In this document: one piece after another, positions 26,947-33,241 of the stretch
Layout: each line of letters opens with the position of its first letter
How positions within the stretch are numbered: position 1 is the stretch's first letter
Source: a bacterium
GTDB lineage: Bacteria; Patescibacteriota; Patescibacteriia; JACQRZ01
NCBI GenBank assembly: GCA_023246095.1
Contig: JAHFJA010000008.1
Coordinates: forward strand, 1-41,961
Direction: 5' to 3'
Length of the DNA: 41,961 nt
The notes under the pieces: model-generated
Seen by the model: only the letters and a program-made list of their open reading frames with translations
Told to the model about the DNA's origin: nothing
The model's database searches: none
Translations under genes and position numbers: made by a program

Positions 26947-27693
26947 TCAAAATCCATAGCAAAATGCAGGCATACGTTCGTCTTTGATACTCCGCACATC
27001 TCGAATTGAAAGTATGTCGTGCTCTATTAGTTTCTTAAAAAGAATTTCACACTCTGATTGAGCTTGCTCTATCTTTTGTTCGTTAGGACGCTTGTCATGG
27101 ATTATTTTTCCGATATTCACTTCGGTGATACGGGCGCCCGCAAAATAAGCATCAAGAAGAATGCCACATATTGCGTGCCCATCGGCAATTGATTCAGTAA
27201 ACAAGAATTCTTTTCGTGCTCCAAATAATCCTGATAATGGTTGGGTGATAGTACTGAGAGCTGGCACGAAGTATCGCAATAGAGGTTTGGCAAAAAGCTC
27301 AGTTACTCTTCCAAAACTCTCGAAGCCTCCCACGACGAAGTCGACTGTGTCACTGACGAGGGGATCAATAATCTGTTGAAATTGTTCGGTTGTAGCAGTG
27401 GATACATCAGTGTCGAAAAACAATACCAGAGGAGTCGTTGCTTCTTGTATTCCTCTTTTTCGTGCGCAGCCTACTCCTAGATTGATGTCATGGGAAATCA
27501 ATCGGACACGAGCATCCTGCATGACGCGTTCTTTTACGATGTTAGCAGTACTGTCAGTAGAGCCATCGTCAATAACAAGAATTTCTGTTGTATCAGTGCC
27601 TAGGGCAGCATCCAATACGATCCCCACCGTATCTTCTTCATTGTGCGCAGGAAGTATGATGGTGTACGTCAATTGTTTATTTATTGTTTCCAT
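26947..27693 (-). CDS. Family 2 glycosyltransferase
   Basis: This 248-residue GT-A fold enzyme transfers a sugar from an NDP- or lipid-linked donor. It shows IILPAHNEEDTV at the N-terminus, VIDDGSTDST (about 40-49) for nucleotide binding, and the metal-binding DxD in LFFDTDVST (about 91-99). No membrane segments are evident, so it is a soluble DPM1- or WcaA-like transferase. Acceptor and product are unknown. It lies 3 bp downstream of the PIG-L deacetylase gene on the same strand, so the pair is probably co-transcribed for a glycan or glycolipid. Confidence 0.9.
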   Translation of the reverse strand: METINKQLTYTIILPAHNEEDTVGIVLDAALGTDTTEILVIDDGSTDSTANIVKERVMQDARVRLISHDINLGVGCARKRGIQEATTPLVLFFDTDVSTATTEQFQQIIDPLVSDTVDFVVGGFESFGRVTELFAKPLLRYFVPALSTITQPLSGLFGARKEFLFTESIADGHAICGILLDAYFAGARITEVNIGKIIHDKRPNEQKIEQAQSECEILFKKLIEHDILSIRDVRSIKDERMPAFCYGF

Positions 27694-27696
27694 ATA

Positions 27697-28380
27697 TTAT
27701 CCGTAAAAAAAATTTGATGTTTTGAAGCTTTCCGCAAATTTACCTCTTTTGTACATAATTCCGCGAAATGCGTTCAAACCTTCGACTGCAGAAACGAGAT
27801 CTTTGCGTGATTGCTGTGATCCATACGAGAGAAGTATCTCTTTTTTCTTTTCAATGACGTTCGTGATGTCCTCGAAGTGATTAGGGTTTGACATAGGTCG
27901 ATCACCTTCGGATTCCCAGATTTCTTTGACTTTATGTGCTTGTCCATATTCGGGAAACGCCGAGCGTCCTGCATGCCATACGGCACGTTTTACTATTCTG
28001 GCGGTTAACTGGTGTTCTGTGTGGTATTCATCTTCTTGTAGAATAAGGACAATGTCCGGTTTAAATTCTCTTATCTCTTTCACGCAAGGTAAGATGGTGT
28101 CGTAAGAGAGTATGGGATAGTGAGGAAAGTCTAAAAAACTGTGGCTAGCTCCTAATGCATCAGCAACGGTTGAAAATTCTTTGAGGCGTGCGTTACGTTC
28201 ATCATTTGCATTGAGATCAGGCCTTGGTTCAGAAGGATCAATGCACAGTACTAGTTTCGCAGCGCCCCCTTGTTGCAGTGTTTTAATAATAAAACCGCCC
28301 GCGCCTGCAATCTCATCGTCGGGGTGTGCAGAAAAGAATAGTATTCGTTTTTGGGTGCTCTGTGTGTTGATGATATTCAT
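27697..28380 (-). CDS. PIG-L/LmbE-family N-acetylglucosamine deacetylase-like protein
   Basis: The 227-residue product has the zinc-binding AHPDDE motif (about residues 17-22) after a hydrophobic strand (ILFFSAHPDDE), the hallmark of PIG-L/LmbE deacetylases. These remove the acetyl group from GlcNAc units of glycolipids or small thiol precursors. The later histidine pair in EDEYHTEHQ (about 122-130) fits the second part of the metal site. The frame is open upstream to 28563, but that would run through the terminator hairpin at 28423-28471. The ATG at 28380, just before the first conserved strand, is preferred. A perfect -10 (TATAAT) lies at 28399-28404 on this strand. Confidence 0.9.
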   Translation of the reverse strand: MNIINTQSTQKRILFFSAHPDDEIAGAGGFIIKTLQQGGAAKLVLCIDPSEPRPDLNANDERNARLKEFSTVADALGASHSFLDFPHYPILSYDTILPCVKEIREFKPDIVLILQEDEYHTEHQLTARIVKRAVWHAGRSAFPEYGQAHKVKEIWESEGDRPMSNPNHFEDITNVIEKKKEILLSYGSQQSRKDLVSAVEGLNAFRGIMYKRGKFAESFKTSNFFYG

Positions 28381-28398
28381 ATGATTAGCATGTAATGA

Positions 28399-28404
28399 AT
28401 TATA
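28399..28404 (-). promoter_or_regulatory. -10 element for the PIG-L gene
   Basis: TATAAT on the minus strand is located 18 bp upstream of the ATG at 28380 and downstream of the terminator hairpin. No convincing -35 is seen. Confidence 0.45.
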
Positions 28405-28422
28405 GTAATTTGTTTTGTGAAG

Positions 28423-28471
28423 AAAAAAGAGTTCCCCTTTGCTTAGTAGGTGGACTATTAAGCAAAGGGAA
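28423..28471 (-). terminator. Intrinsic terminator of the upstream hypothetical gene
   Basis: On the minus strand, arm 28455-28471 pairs with arm 28432-28449 with one bulged base and one mismatch, around a 5-nt loop. A run of Ts (28424-28429) follows shortly after. It lies 11 bp after the stop of the gene ending at 28482. Confidence 0.75.
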
Positions 28472-28481
28472 TCAATACCGA

Positions 28482-29462
28482 CTAAAGTAGAGTTGCACTT
28501 TCTATCGTTGAATGGAGTGTACCCATCAGATGAGAAAAAATGAGAGTAGGTTTTTTTCTCCAATATTCGATAGCGAGATTTTTGGCTGTCTGGTGACCCG
28601 TGAATGACGGTTTGACTCGCTTATCCCATATTTTTAAATCGGGAATTGGCGCATCAAATTCGATGCGGATTGGTTTCGGAATGGAGATACCTCGTTCACG
28701 AGCATATTGTGCGCTTTCCTCCCAGTAGGGGATGTTGGTACAGAATAATGTACCTCGCAATGCAAGCTCAATGATAAGAAACTGTGCACGTGGCAGTCCA
28801 TTTTCCCACCGCCAGTCTTGGGGAAGAAGGTGCTCATATTTTTGAAGGCGAAGATCGTTCATACTTTCGACCACTGAACCGATGGGTAATGAAGGTAGTT
28901 TTTCAGCGAGTAGAATATGATTGACGATGGACTGTACACTTGCGCGTACGGGTTTGTCGCGTAGGTTATTTATGACTACCCGAAGCTCGTTTCCTCGTGT
29001 TTCTGCTCCTCCCATTTCAAGAGCCCAATCGATTTCTTTATGTAGTCCCGCTACGATGATCTCATCAAAAATAGAATCTACGATGAGCTTATTTGAATCT
29101 CCACCGCTTACTTTTAAGTGCGCGGGCGGGAATCCATAATCATGAAGTTTACTTGCTACTTTACTTTCAACTCCATGTATTCGGGGGGTAAAGGGAAATG
29201 TATTTGACCATGAACACCACCCTTTTCCATTCCACGGAACGAGATGTTTCGTCGTATTTTCGTTTGAATCACGATTTCCTAATACATCCCCATCATGCAT
29301 TTCATACACTAAGGGTGCGCTTGGGAAATGGTGTCGCATAACTAGTGCACGTAATACACCCCGGAGTAGTGGTTGTTGATCTCCTCCAATAAATGGATCA
29401 GGCTCGGACTGCCATGTGTTGTCGGTATTGATTATTAAAGAACTATTCGGCGTTTCATTCAT
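28482..29462 (-). CDS. Hypothetical protein preceded by an attenuator-like leader
   Basis: I do not recognise this 326-residue protein. It looks soluble, with no signal peptide or membrane segment. It has several Trp/His-rich stretches (VPWNGKGWCSWSN; MRHHFPSAPLVYEMHDGD) and a GGDSNK segment near residue 115. The start at 29462 is chosen because of a strong Shine-Dalgarno sequence (AAGGAGA, 7 nt spacing). The frame stays open upstream to 29663, but that extension would translate through a perfect terminator hairpin and looks non-coding. It is followed by its own terminator and then the PIG-L and glycosyltransferase genes, which hints at, but does not prove, a role in carbohydrate metabolism. 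Confidence 0.65.
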   Translation of the reverse strand: MNETPNSSLIINTDNTWQSEPDPFIGGDQQPLLRGVLRALVMRHHFPSAPLVYEMHDGDVLGNRDSNENTTKHLVPWNGKGWCSWSNTFPFTPRIHGVESKVASKLHDYGFPPAHLKVSGGDSNKLIVDSIFDEIIVAGLHKEIDWALEMGGAETRGNELRVVINNLRDKPVRASVQSIVNHILLAEKLPSLPIGSVVESMNDLRLQKYEHLLPQDWRWENGLPRAQFLIIELALRGTLFCTNIPYWEESAQYARERGISIPKPIRIEFDAPIPDLKIWDKRVKPSFTGHQTAKNLAIEYWRKKPTLIFSHLMGTLHSTIESATLL

Positions 29463-29724
29463 TTTGTTTCTCCTTGTTTCTATAATGCCGATGCGGGTTT
29501 TTTGACCCTCGATACCTTCAATGGCGCATAATTCAAGGTATTGACCGTCAAAAAACACCGCGGGTGTGACCGCGGTGTTTTGGAATTCTTTAAGAAAAAT
29601 GAGTTTACATCTTCGTAAGATTACCAGCCGCGATACGCGCATATGCAAAAAAGTGGAAAGCAAATGAGTTGCTCCACATACAAGGCATATAGTTGTACAA
29701 CGCTGAGGTATTCATATAATCTTA
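29463..29724 (-). ncRNA. Structured 5' leader with candidate transcription attenuator
   Basis: The predicted transcript starts near 29724 and reaches the ATG at 29462 after about 260 nt. It contains a palindrome (29692-29701) and an irregular stem-loop 29641-29690 (outer pair 29685-29690 with 29641-29646, inner hairpin 29653-29677). A small hairpin lies at 29609-29621 and a perfect intrinsic terminator at 29552-29581. The segment 29625-29632 could pair with one arm of the terminator and act as an antiterminator. I cannot match it to a known riboswitch, T-box or leader-peptide class. Confidence 0.5.
29548..29581 (-). terminator. Perfect GC-rich terminator inside the leader
   Basis: A 12-bp perfect stem (29570-29581 with 29552-29563) with a 6-nt loop continues into a run of six Ts on the minus strand. 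It lies 90 nt before the ATG at 29462 and downstream of the promoter at 29731-29758. It would therefore stop transcription before the gene unless prevented. Confidence 0.8.
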
Positions 29725-29730
29725 TGTACT

Positions 29731-29758
29731 ATGATAATCGATATTTTAAATGTGTCAA
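29731..29758 (-). promoter_or_regulatory. Promoter of the leader and gene at 29462
   Basis: On the minus strand, TTGACA (29753-29758), a 16-bp spacer and TATCAT (29731-29736) match the sigma-70 consensus in 11 of 12 positions. It lies just downstream of the TrmB-like gene's stop. Confidence 0.7.
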
Positions 29759-29770
29759 ATTTATTTAATA

Positions 29771-30514
29771 TTATTTTCCAATAAACGGCTTCGCGCTGTG
29801 CCATGCCATATCAAAAAGCGACTTCATACTGTTCACAATCGTAGGGTCTTCGATGCGGATTACGTAAAGGTTTACCCCTTCAATGCGAAAGAGCGCAGCG
29901 ATGTTATTATAGATTGCATTATCATTTTCGATACCTTGTATGGTGGCAAGACGAGAGGAGTAGGTCGCCCCGGCCGTATCTGCATAACGTCGAGAAGCAC
30001 GACGAGACTCCGAATCGTCATTAATAATTTCGTGAGAAGTGATTTTTTCCTTGTTTATTGAACGAGCAATGTTTTTCACTGAAGAGCTAAACGTAGTTTC
30101 AATCTTAGAAAGATGACCCCAAAAACGGATACTATTTGCATGGCGGATTTCATTGTATATTTGTTTGATCCCTTTTTCGCCTTCTAAAATGGTAATATGA
30201 GGCTTGCCTTGCGCGGTTTCTTGGAGGTGTTTGAGATTGGGGATGGCTTGTTTGATAAGTGAGAGGTGTTGTGATGCGCGCTGCTCCAATAGAGAGGGGT
30301 CTACGGCGATAAAGTACTCTTTTTTTCCGATTGGTAATTTTGTAAGTAATCCTTGACTGAGAAGTTCATCGACATGAAGGTATGTGGTGGGTCTCTTGAG
30401 TCCTGATTTTTGCGCTAAATCTTGTACTGAAGCAGTACCCAAAGAAAGAGCAGTGACATATATCTTTGACGCTTTTTCCGATATGCCTAAATTTTGAAAT
30501 AAAGAGAGGTCCAT
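29771..30514 (-). CDS. TrmB-family transcriptional regulator
   Basis: This 247-residue protein has an N-terminal winged helix-turn-helix (about 8-66: ISEKASKIYVTALSLG, SVQDLAQKSGLKRPTTYLHVDELLSQGLL). The central region KPHITILEGEKGIKQIYNEI (about 104-123) is typical of TrmB-like regulators, which often sense sugars or other small ligands. It is divergent from the secreted protein and ABC importer genes, so it is the natural candidate to regulate them and itself. Its promoter (TTGACA, 17 bp, TACCAT) ends 6 nt before the ATG, so the mRNA is probably leaderless. The ligand is unknown. Confidence 0.88.
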   Translation of the reverse strand: MDLSLFQNLGISEKASKIYVTALSLGTASVQDLAQKSGLKRPTTYLHVDELLSQGLLTKLPIGKKEYFIAVDPSLLEQRASQHLSLIKQAIPNLKHLQETAQGKPHITILEGEKGIKQIYNEIRHANSIRFWGHLSKIETTFSSSVKNIARSINKEKITSHEIINDDSESRRASRRYADTAGATYSSRLATIQGIENDNAIYNNIAALFRIEGVNLYVIRIEDPTIVNSMKSLFDMAWHSAKPFIGK

Positions 30515-30520
30515 ACAAGC

Positions 30521-30549
30521 ATGGTACCATAAAAAAGAGAATTTGTCAA
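30521..30549 (-). promoter_or_regulatory. Promoter of the TrmB-like gene (probably leaderless)
   Basis: On the minus strand, TTGACA (30544-30549), 17 bp, then TACCAT (30521-30526) preceded by TGG. The perfect palindrome ATGGTACCAT (30521-30530) overlaps the -10 and could be an operator. The ATG at 30514 falls where transcription should start. Confidence 0.65.
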
Positions 30550-30627
30550 CTTTTCTGACAAAAGATAGTATATATAAAAATATGAAAGCTTTAAAATAAA
30601 GGATTCTAATGAATAATGCAAAATTAC

Positions 30628-30656
30628 TGTCATAAGTAGCGTTGACATTTATGACA
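30628..30656. promoter_or_regulatory. Inverted-repeat operator candidate in the divergent region
   Basis: TGTCATAA (30628-30635) and TTATGACA (30649-30656) form a perfect inverted repeat with centres 21 bp apart, two helical turns. It overlaps the -35 of the rightward promoter. It is a good candidate for TrmB-like regulator binding. Confidence 0.55.
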
Positions 30657-30670
30657 TTTTATGGTATTCT
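30642..30670 (+). promoter_or_regulatory. Promoter of the secreted beta-rich protein gene
   Basis: TTGACA (30642-30647), 17 bp, then TATTCT (30665-30670) preceded by TGG. The ATG at 30716 is about 40 nt downstream. Confidence 0.8.
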
Positions 30671-30715
30671 ATATGCAGGTAAGTAATTGATGTGATGTAA
30701 GAAGGAGAAATAAAA

Positions 30716-31312
30716 ATGAAAAAGTTATCGTTTAGTTTATTAGTTCTGGTTAGTGTATTAGTTGTTTTTGTCAGCAGTGTAAAAGCTGAAGGCTACAAGA
30801 TGGTAAAACCGGCTGTATTTACTCTGATCAGTGGAGATATTCCTCTGACAGAAAAATTCAAAATCAATCTAACTATGTTGCATACATGGTCGATCGGTGG
30901 ATCACCATCGCCTCTGTATAGTTTTTTGTCACTTCCAATAGACGTGAATGGTACAATAGTATCTCCTGGAATTGGAGTTGCTACAAACTATGACGATACA
31001 GGGAATTCGGCTGGTTTTGCTATCGTATCGGCGTATGGGACAGTTGCAGGGTTTGTGCATTATTCTGAAGTTGATCTGTATTTTACAGAAAAGTCGGTAG
31101 ATGTTTGGGCGACCACTCGTTGGTTGTATCAGCCGCTTTCTGGAATTCCATTAAATATAGGCGGGCAAGCTTATTTGTCTAACAACAGCATAAGCGCAGG
31201 CCCAGAACTTAGCTGGAGCTTTCCACATCTCGATGCGGGAATACAGTTTACCGTTGGTTTACTGAATGATAAAACGTACTACCCACAAATAGTAATGAGA
31301 AGTTCGTTCTAA
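30716..31312 (+). CDS. Secreted beta-strand-rich protein of unknown function
   Basis: The 198-residue product has a signal peptide (MKKLSFSLLVLVSVLVVFVSS, cleavage near VKAEG). The mature part is rich in alternating hydrophobic/polar segments and aromatic residues and ends in Phe (QIVMRSSF). This recalls small outer-membrane beta-barrels, although Patescibacteria are not thought to have an outer membrane. It has no cysteines. A strong Shine-Dalgarno sequence (AAGGAGA) precedes the start. It lies between the divergent TrmB-like regulator and the ABC importer, so it may be co-regulated with the importer. No family is recognised. Confidence 0.65.
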   Translation: MKKLSFSLLVLVSVLVVFVSSVKAEGYKMVKPAVFTLISGDIPLTEKFKINLTMLHTWSIGGSPSPLYSFLSLPIDVNGTIVSPGIGVATNYDDTGNSAGFAIVSAYGTVAGFVHYSEVDLYFTEKSVDVWATTRWLYQPLSGIPLNIGGQAYLSNNSISAGPELSWSFPHLDAGIQFTVGLLNDKTYYPQIVMRSSF

Positions 31313-31333
31313 AAAAATAACAAAAAGGGTAAA

Positions 31334-31356
31334 AGGAGGTTCAAAAAAAACCTCCT
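31334..31356 (+). other. Stem-loop between the secreted protein and importer genes
   Basis: AGGAGGTT (31334-31341) pairs perfectly with AACCTCCT (31349-31356) around an A-rich 7-nt loop. No T-run follows on the plus strand, so it is not a typical terminator. It may be an mRNA 3'-end or processing structure. Confidence 0.45.
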
Positions 31357-31411
31357 CTCGATTCAGTGTAACAGTGAGTTTTTATTGGTACTCTGTGAGA
31401 GATAAAAATGC

Positions 31412-31417
31412 TATTAT
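31412..31417 (+). promoter_or_regulatory. Extended -10 element upstream of the ABC importer operon
   Basis: TATTAT preceded by TGC lies about 30 bp before the ATG at 31447. No clear -35 is present. Confidence 0.4.
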
Positions 31418-31446
31418 ATAAATAACTTAAAGTGACTTAATTTTTT

Positions 31447-32466
31447 ATGAAAAAGAATATCTTGTGGATTGTGGGAGTGGTAATCGTTTTAATAATTATT
31501 GTTGTGGCGATTTCAATGCGGCAAAATGCTCCGAGTGGAAACGTCACATCCAATGAGCCTGTGAAAAAGAGCCAAGAAATAACGATCGGTATGGTGACAT
31601 TCCCAGGGTACGCACCGCTGCATATTGCAAAATCAAAAGGGTATTATGGAAATACAAATGTAAAACTTGTCTTTATCGAGTCTTTGGGAGAACTTCGCTC
31701 GGCGATGCAATCAGGAACTATCGATGCATATGAAATGATATATGATATGTTCCAGTCGGTCAAAGACGTGACCCCTGAAGGTGTGGCGTTTCTTGCGACC
31801 GATGAATCACGCGGGGCTGATGGTATCGTTGCGCCAAACAGCATCACTAAGCCGGAAGATTTGAGAGGAAAGACGGTTGGTACAGAACCAGGTTTTCCTG
31901 CGTATCTTGCTTTGCTGTCATATTTAGACAAGGGTGGAATGACATTGGCTGATGTGAAATTTAAAGATCTTCCTTCAAAGGACGTTGTGGCAGCATATCT
32001 GTCAAAGTCGATTGATGTGGGAGGGACGTATGAGCCGTATTTGTCAGAACTTGCATCGAAAGCAAAAGATTCTCACATACTGATTTCAACAAAAGATACC
32101 TCAGGGCTAGCGGTTGAGTTTATGTGGGTCACTCCAAAAACTCTTGCAGACAAGAAAGATGCCTTGCTTGACGTCGCTCGAGGATATTTCAAGGCAACTG
32201 ATCTTATAAAAACAAACCCTGATGAAGCATTTGCATCTGCTGCTCCTGCGTTTGGGATTTCAAAGGAAGAGATGGCTTTATTTAAAGATGGTATCGTATG
32301 GCCAGATTTAGCATATAATCAACAACTCTTAGAAGGGAAGGGTGAAAAAAGTGCGAGTGTTATGTTTCCGTATATAGGCGATATTCTACGAAAGAATAAT
32401 GAAACAAATATCACCATGAAAGCGGATGACCATATTACTGACAGCATTCTCTCGCAAATTAAATAA
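31447..32466 (+). CDS. ABC importer substrate-binding protein (NMT1/SsuA/TauA-like)
   Basis: This 339-residue protein has an uncleaved-looking N-terminal membrane anchor (about 4-23) with no lipobox Cys, followed by a Ser/Asn-rich linker. The periplasmic-binding fold starts ITIGMVTFPGYAPLHIAKSKG (about 45-65) and includes DLRGKTVGTEPGFPAYLALLSYL (about 140-162) and DVGGTYEPYLSEL. This pattern is typical of SsuA/TauA/NrtA/ThiY-type proteins binding sulfonates, nitrate, taurine or pyrimidine precursors. The ligand cannot be assigned. It is first in a three-gene operon with permease and ATPase (gaps of 3 and 4 bp). Confidence 0.88.
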   Translation: MKKNILWIVGVVIVLIIIVVAISMRQNAPSGNVTSNEPVKKSQEITIGMVTFPGYAPLHIAKSKGYYGNTNVKLVFIESLGELRSAMQSGTIDAYEMIYDMFQSVKDVTPEGVAFLATDESRGADGIVAPNSITKPEDLRGKTVGTEPGFPAYLALLSYLDKGGMTLADVKFKDLPSKDVVAAYLSKSIDVGGTYEPYLSELASKAKDSHILISTKDTSGLAVEFMWVTPKTLADKKDALLDVARGYFKATDLIKTNPDEAFASAAPAFGISKEEMALFKDGIVWPDLAYNQQLLEGKGEKSASVMFPYIGDILRKNNETNITMKADDHITDSILSQIK

Positions 32467-32469
32467 TTC

Positions 32470-33237
32470 ATGAGTCAAAAAGCGAAACAACTACTTATCG
32501 GATTAGGATTATTTCTCCTTGTGATATTCGTTTGGTATATTGCTACCCGTACCGGAGGTGTTGATTCGCTTTTTCTTCCTTCGCCAGAACAAGTATTTCA
32601 TTCATTCATAACACTTTCAAAAGGAGGTCTCTGGATGCATGTCGGTGTTACTTCGCTACGTGTATTGGTTGCTGTTGTGTTGTCGTTTGTTGTTGCCATA
32701 CCTCTCGCAATCCTGCTCTATTGGAATAAAACGTCACGCGCTGTTCTGTCTCCTGTTACTGATTTCATGCGCTATCTGCCGGTTCCGGCTCTTATTCCGC
32801 TTCTCATTATATTTTTTGGGATTGGTGAAACAGCCAAAATCAGTGTTTTGTTTATCGGTACATTTTTTCAAGCCACAACGTTGATTTTTGATTTCATTAA
32901 AAATATCCATCGTGAATATTATGAGCTTGCGTATGTGCTGCATTTTAACAAAAGACAGACGTATTTAATGCAAATACGAGCAATGCTGCCTGAACTGTGG
33001 GATACGTTGCGTATCAGTATCGGACTATGTTGGACATATGTCATCATCGCTGAATTAATTGCCACGGACATTGGTATAGGGCGCGTAATAAAAGAAGCGC
33101 AACGATTTTCTGACTCATCAAAGCTTTATGTTGCCATCATCGTTATTGGGATAGTAGGGCTTTGTGTCGACCAGGCTATGAAGTGGTATGGACGTCGGTT
33201 GTTTCGTTATCGATACATGAGGGTAGAAGTATCATAG
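32470..33237 (+). CDS. ABC importer permease (SsuC/TauC/NrtB-like)
   Basis: This 255-residue inner-membrane protein has about six membrane segments (roughly 8-27, 57-82, 95-118, 120-140, 184-206 and 223-243). It carries a cytoplasmic loop that contacts the ATPase (ELAYVLHFNKRQTYLMQIRAMLPELWDTLRIS), where nitrate/taurine-type permeases have their EAA motif. The G of the usual EAA-G motif is not obvious, so the loop is somewhat degenerate. It starts 3 bp after the binding-protein gene and ends 4 bp before the ATPase gene. Confidence 0.88.
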   Translation: MSQKAKQLLIGLGLFLLVIFVWYIATRTGGVDSLFLPSPEQVFHSFITLSKGGLWMHVGVTSLRVLVAVVLSFVVAIPLAILLYWNKTSRAVLSPVTDFMRYLPVPALIPLLIIFFGIGETAKISVLFIGTFFQATTLIFDFIKNIHREYYELAYVLHFNKRQTYLMQIRAMLPELWDTLRISIGLCWTYVIIAELIATDIGIGRVIKEAQRFSDSSKLYVAIIVIGIVGLCVDQAMKWYGRRLFRYRYMRVEVS

Positions 33238-33241
33238 GTAT

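Noticed and set aside
28381-28563. N-terminal extension of the PIG-L protein
   Set aside because: It would read through the terminator of the previous gene. The conserved fold begins right after the ATG at 28380.
29558-29581. T-box-like string GGGTGTGACCGCGGTG on the plus strand
   Set aside because: No plus-strand gene follows for over 1 kb. The match is imperfect and arises from the terminator stem that serves the minus strand.
29463-29663. N-terminal extension of the unknown gene to an ATG at 29663
   Set aside because: It would translate through a perfect intrinsic terminator. The ATG at 29462 has a strong Shine-Dalgarno sequence and the extension shows no coding character.
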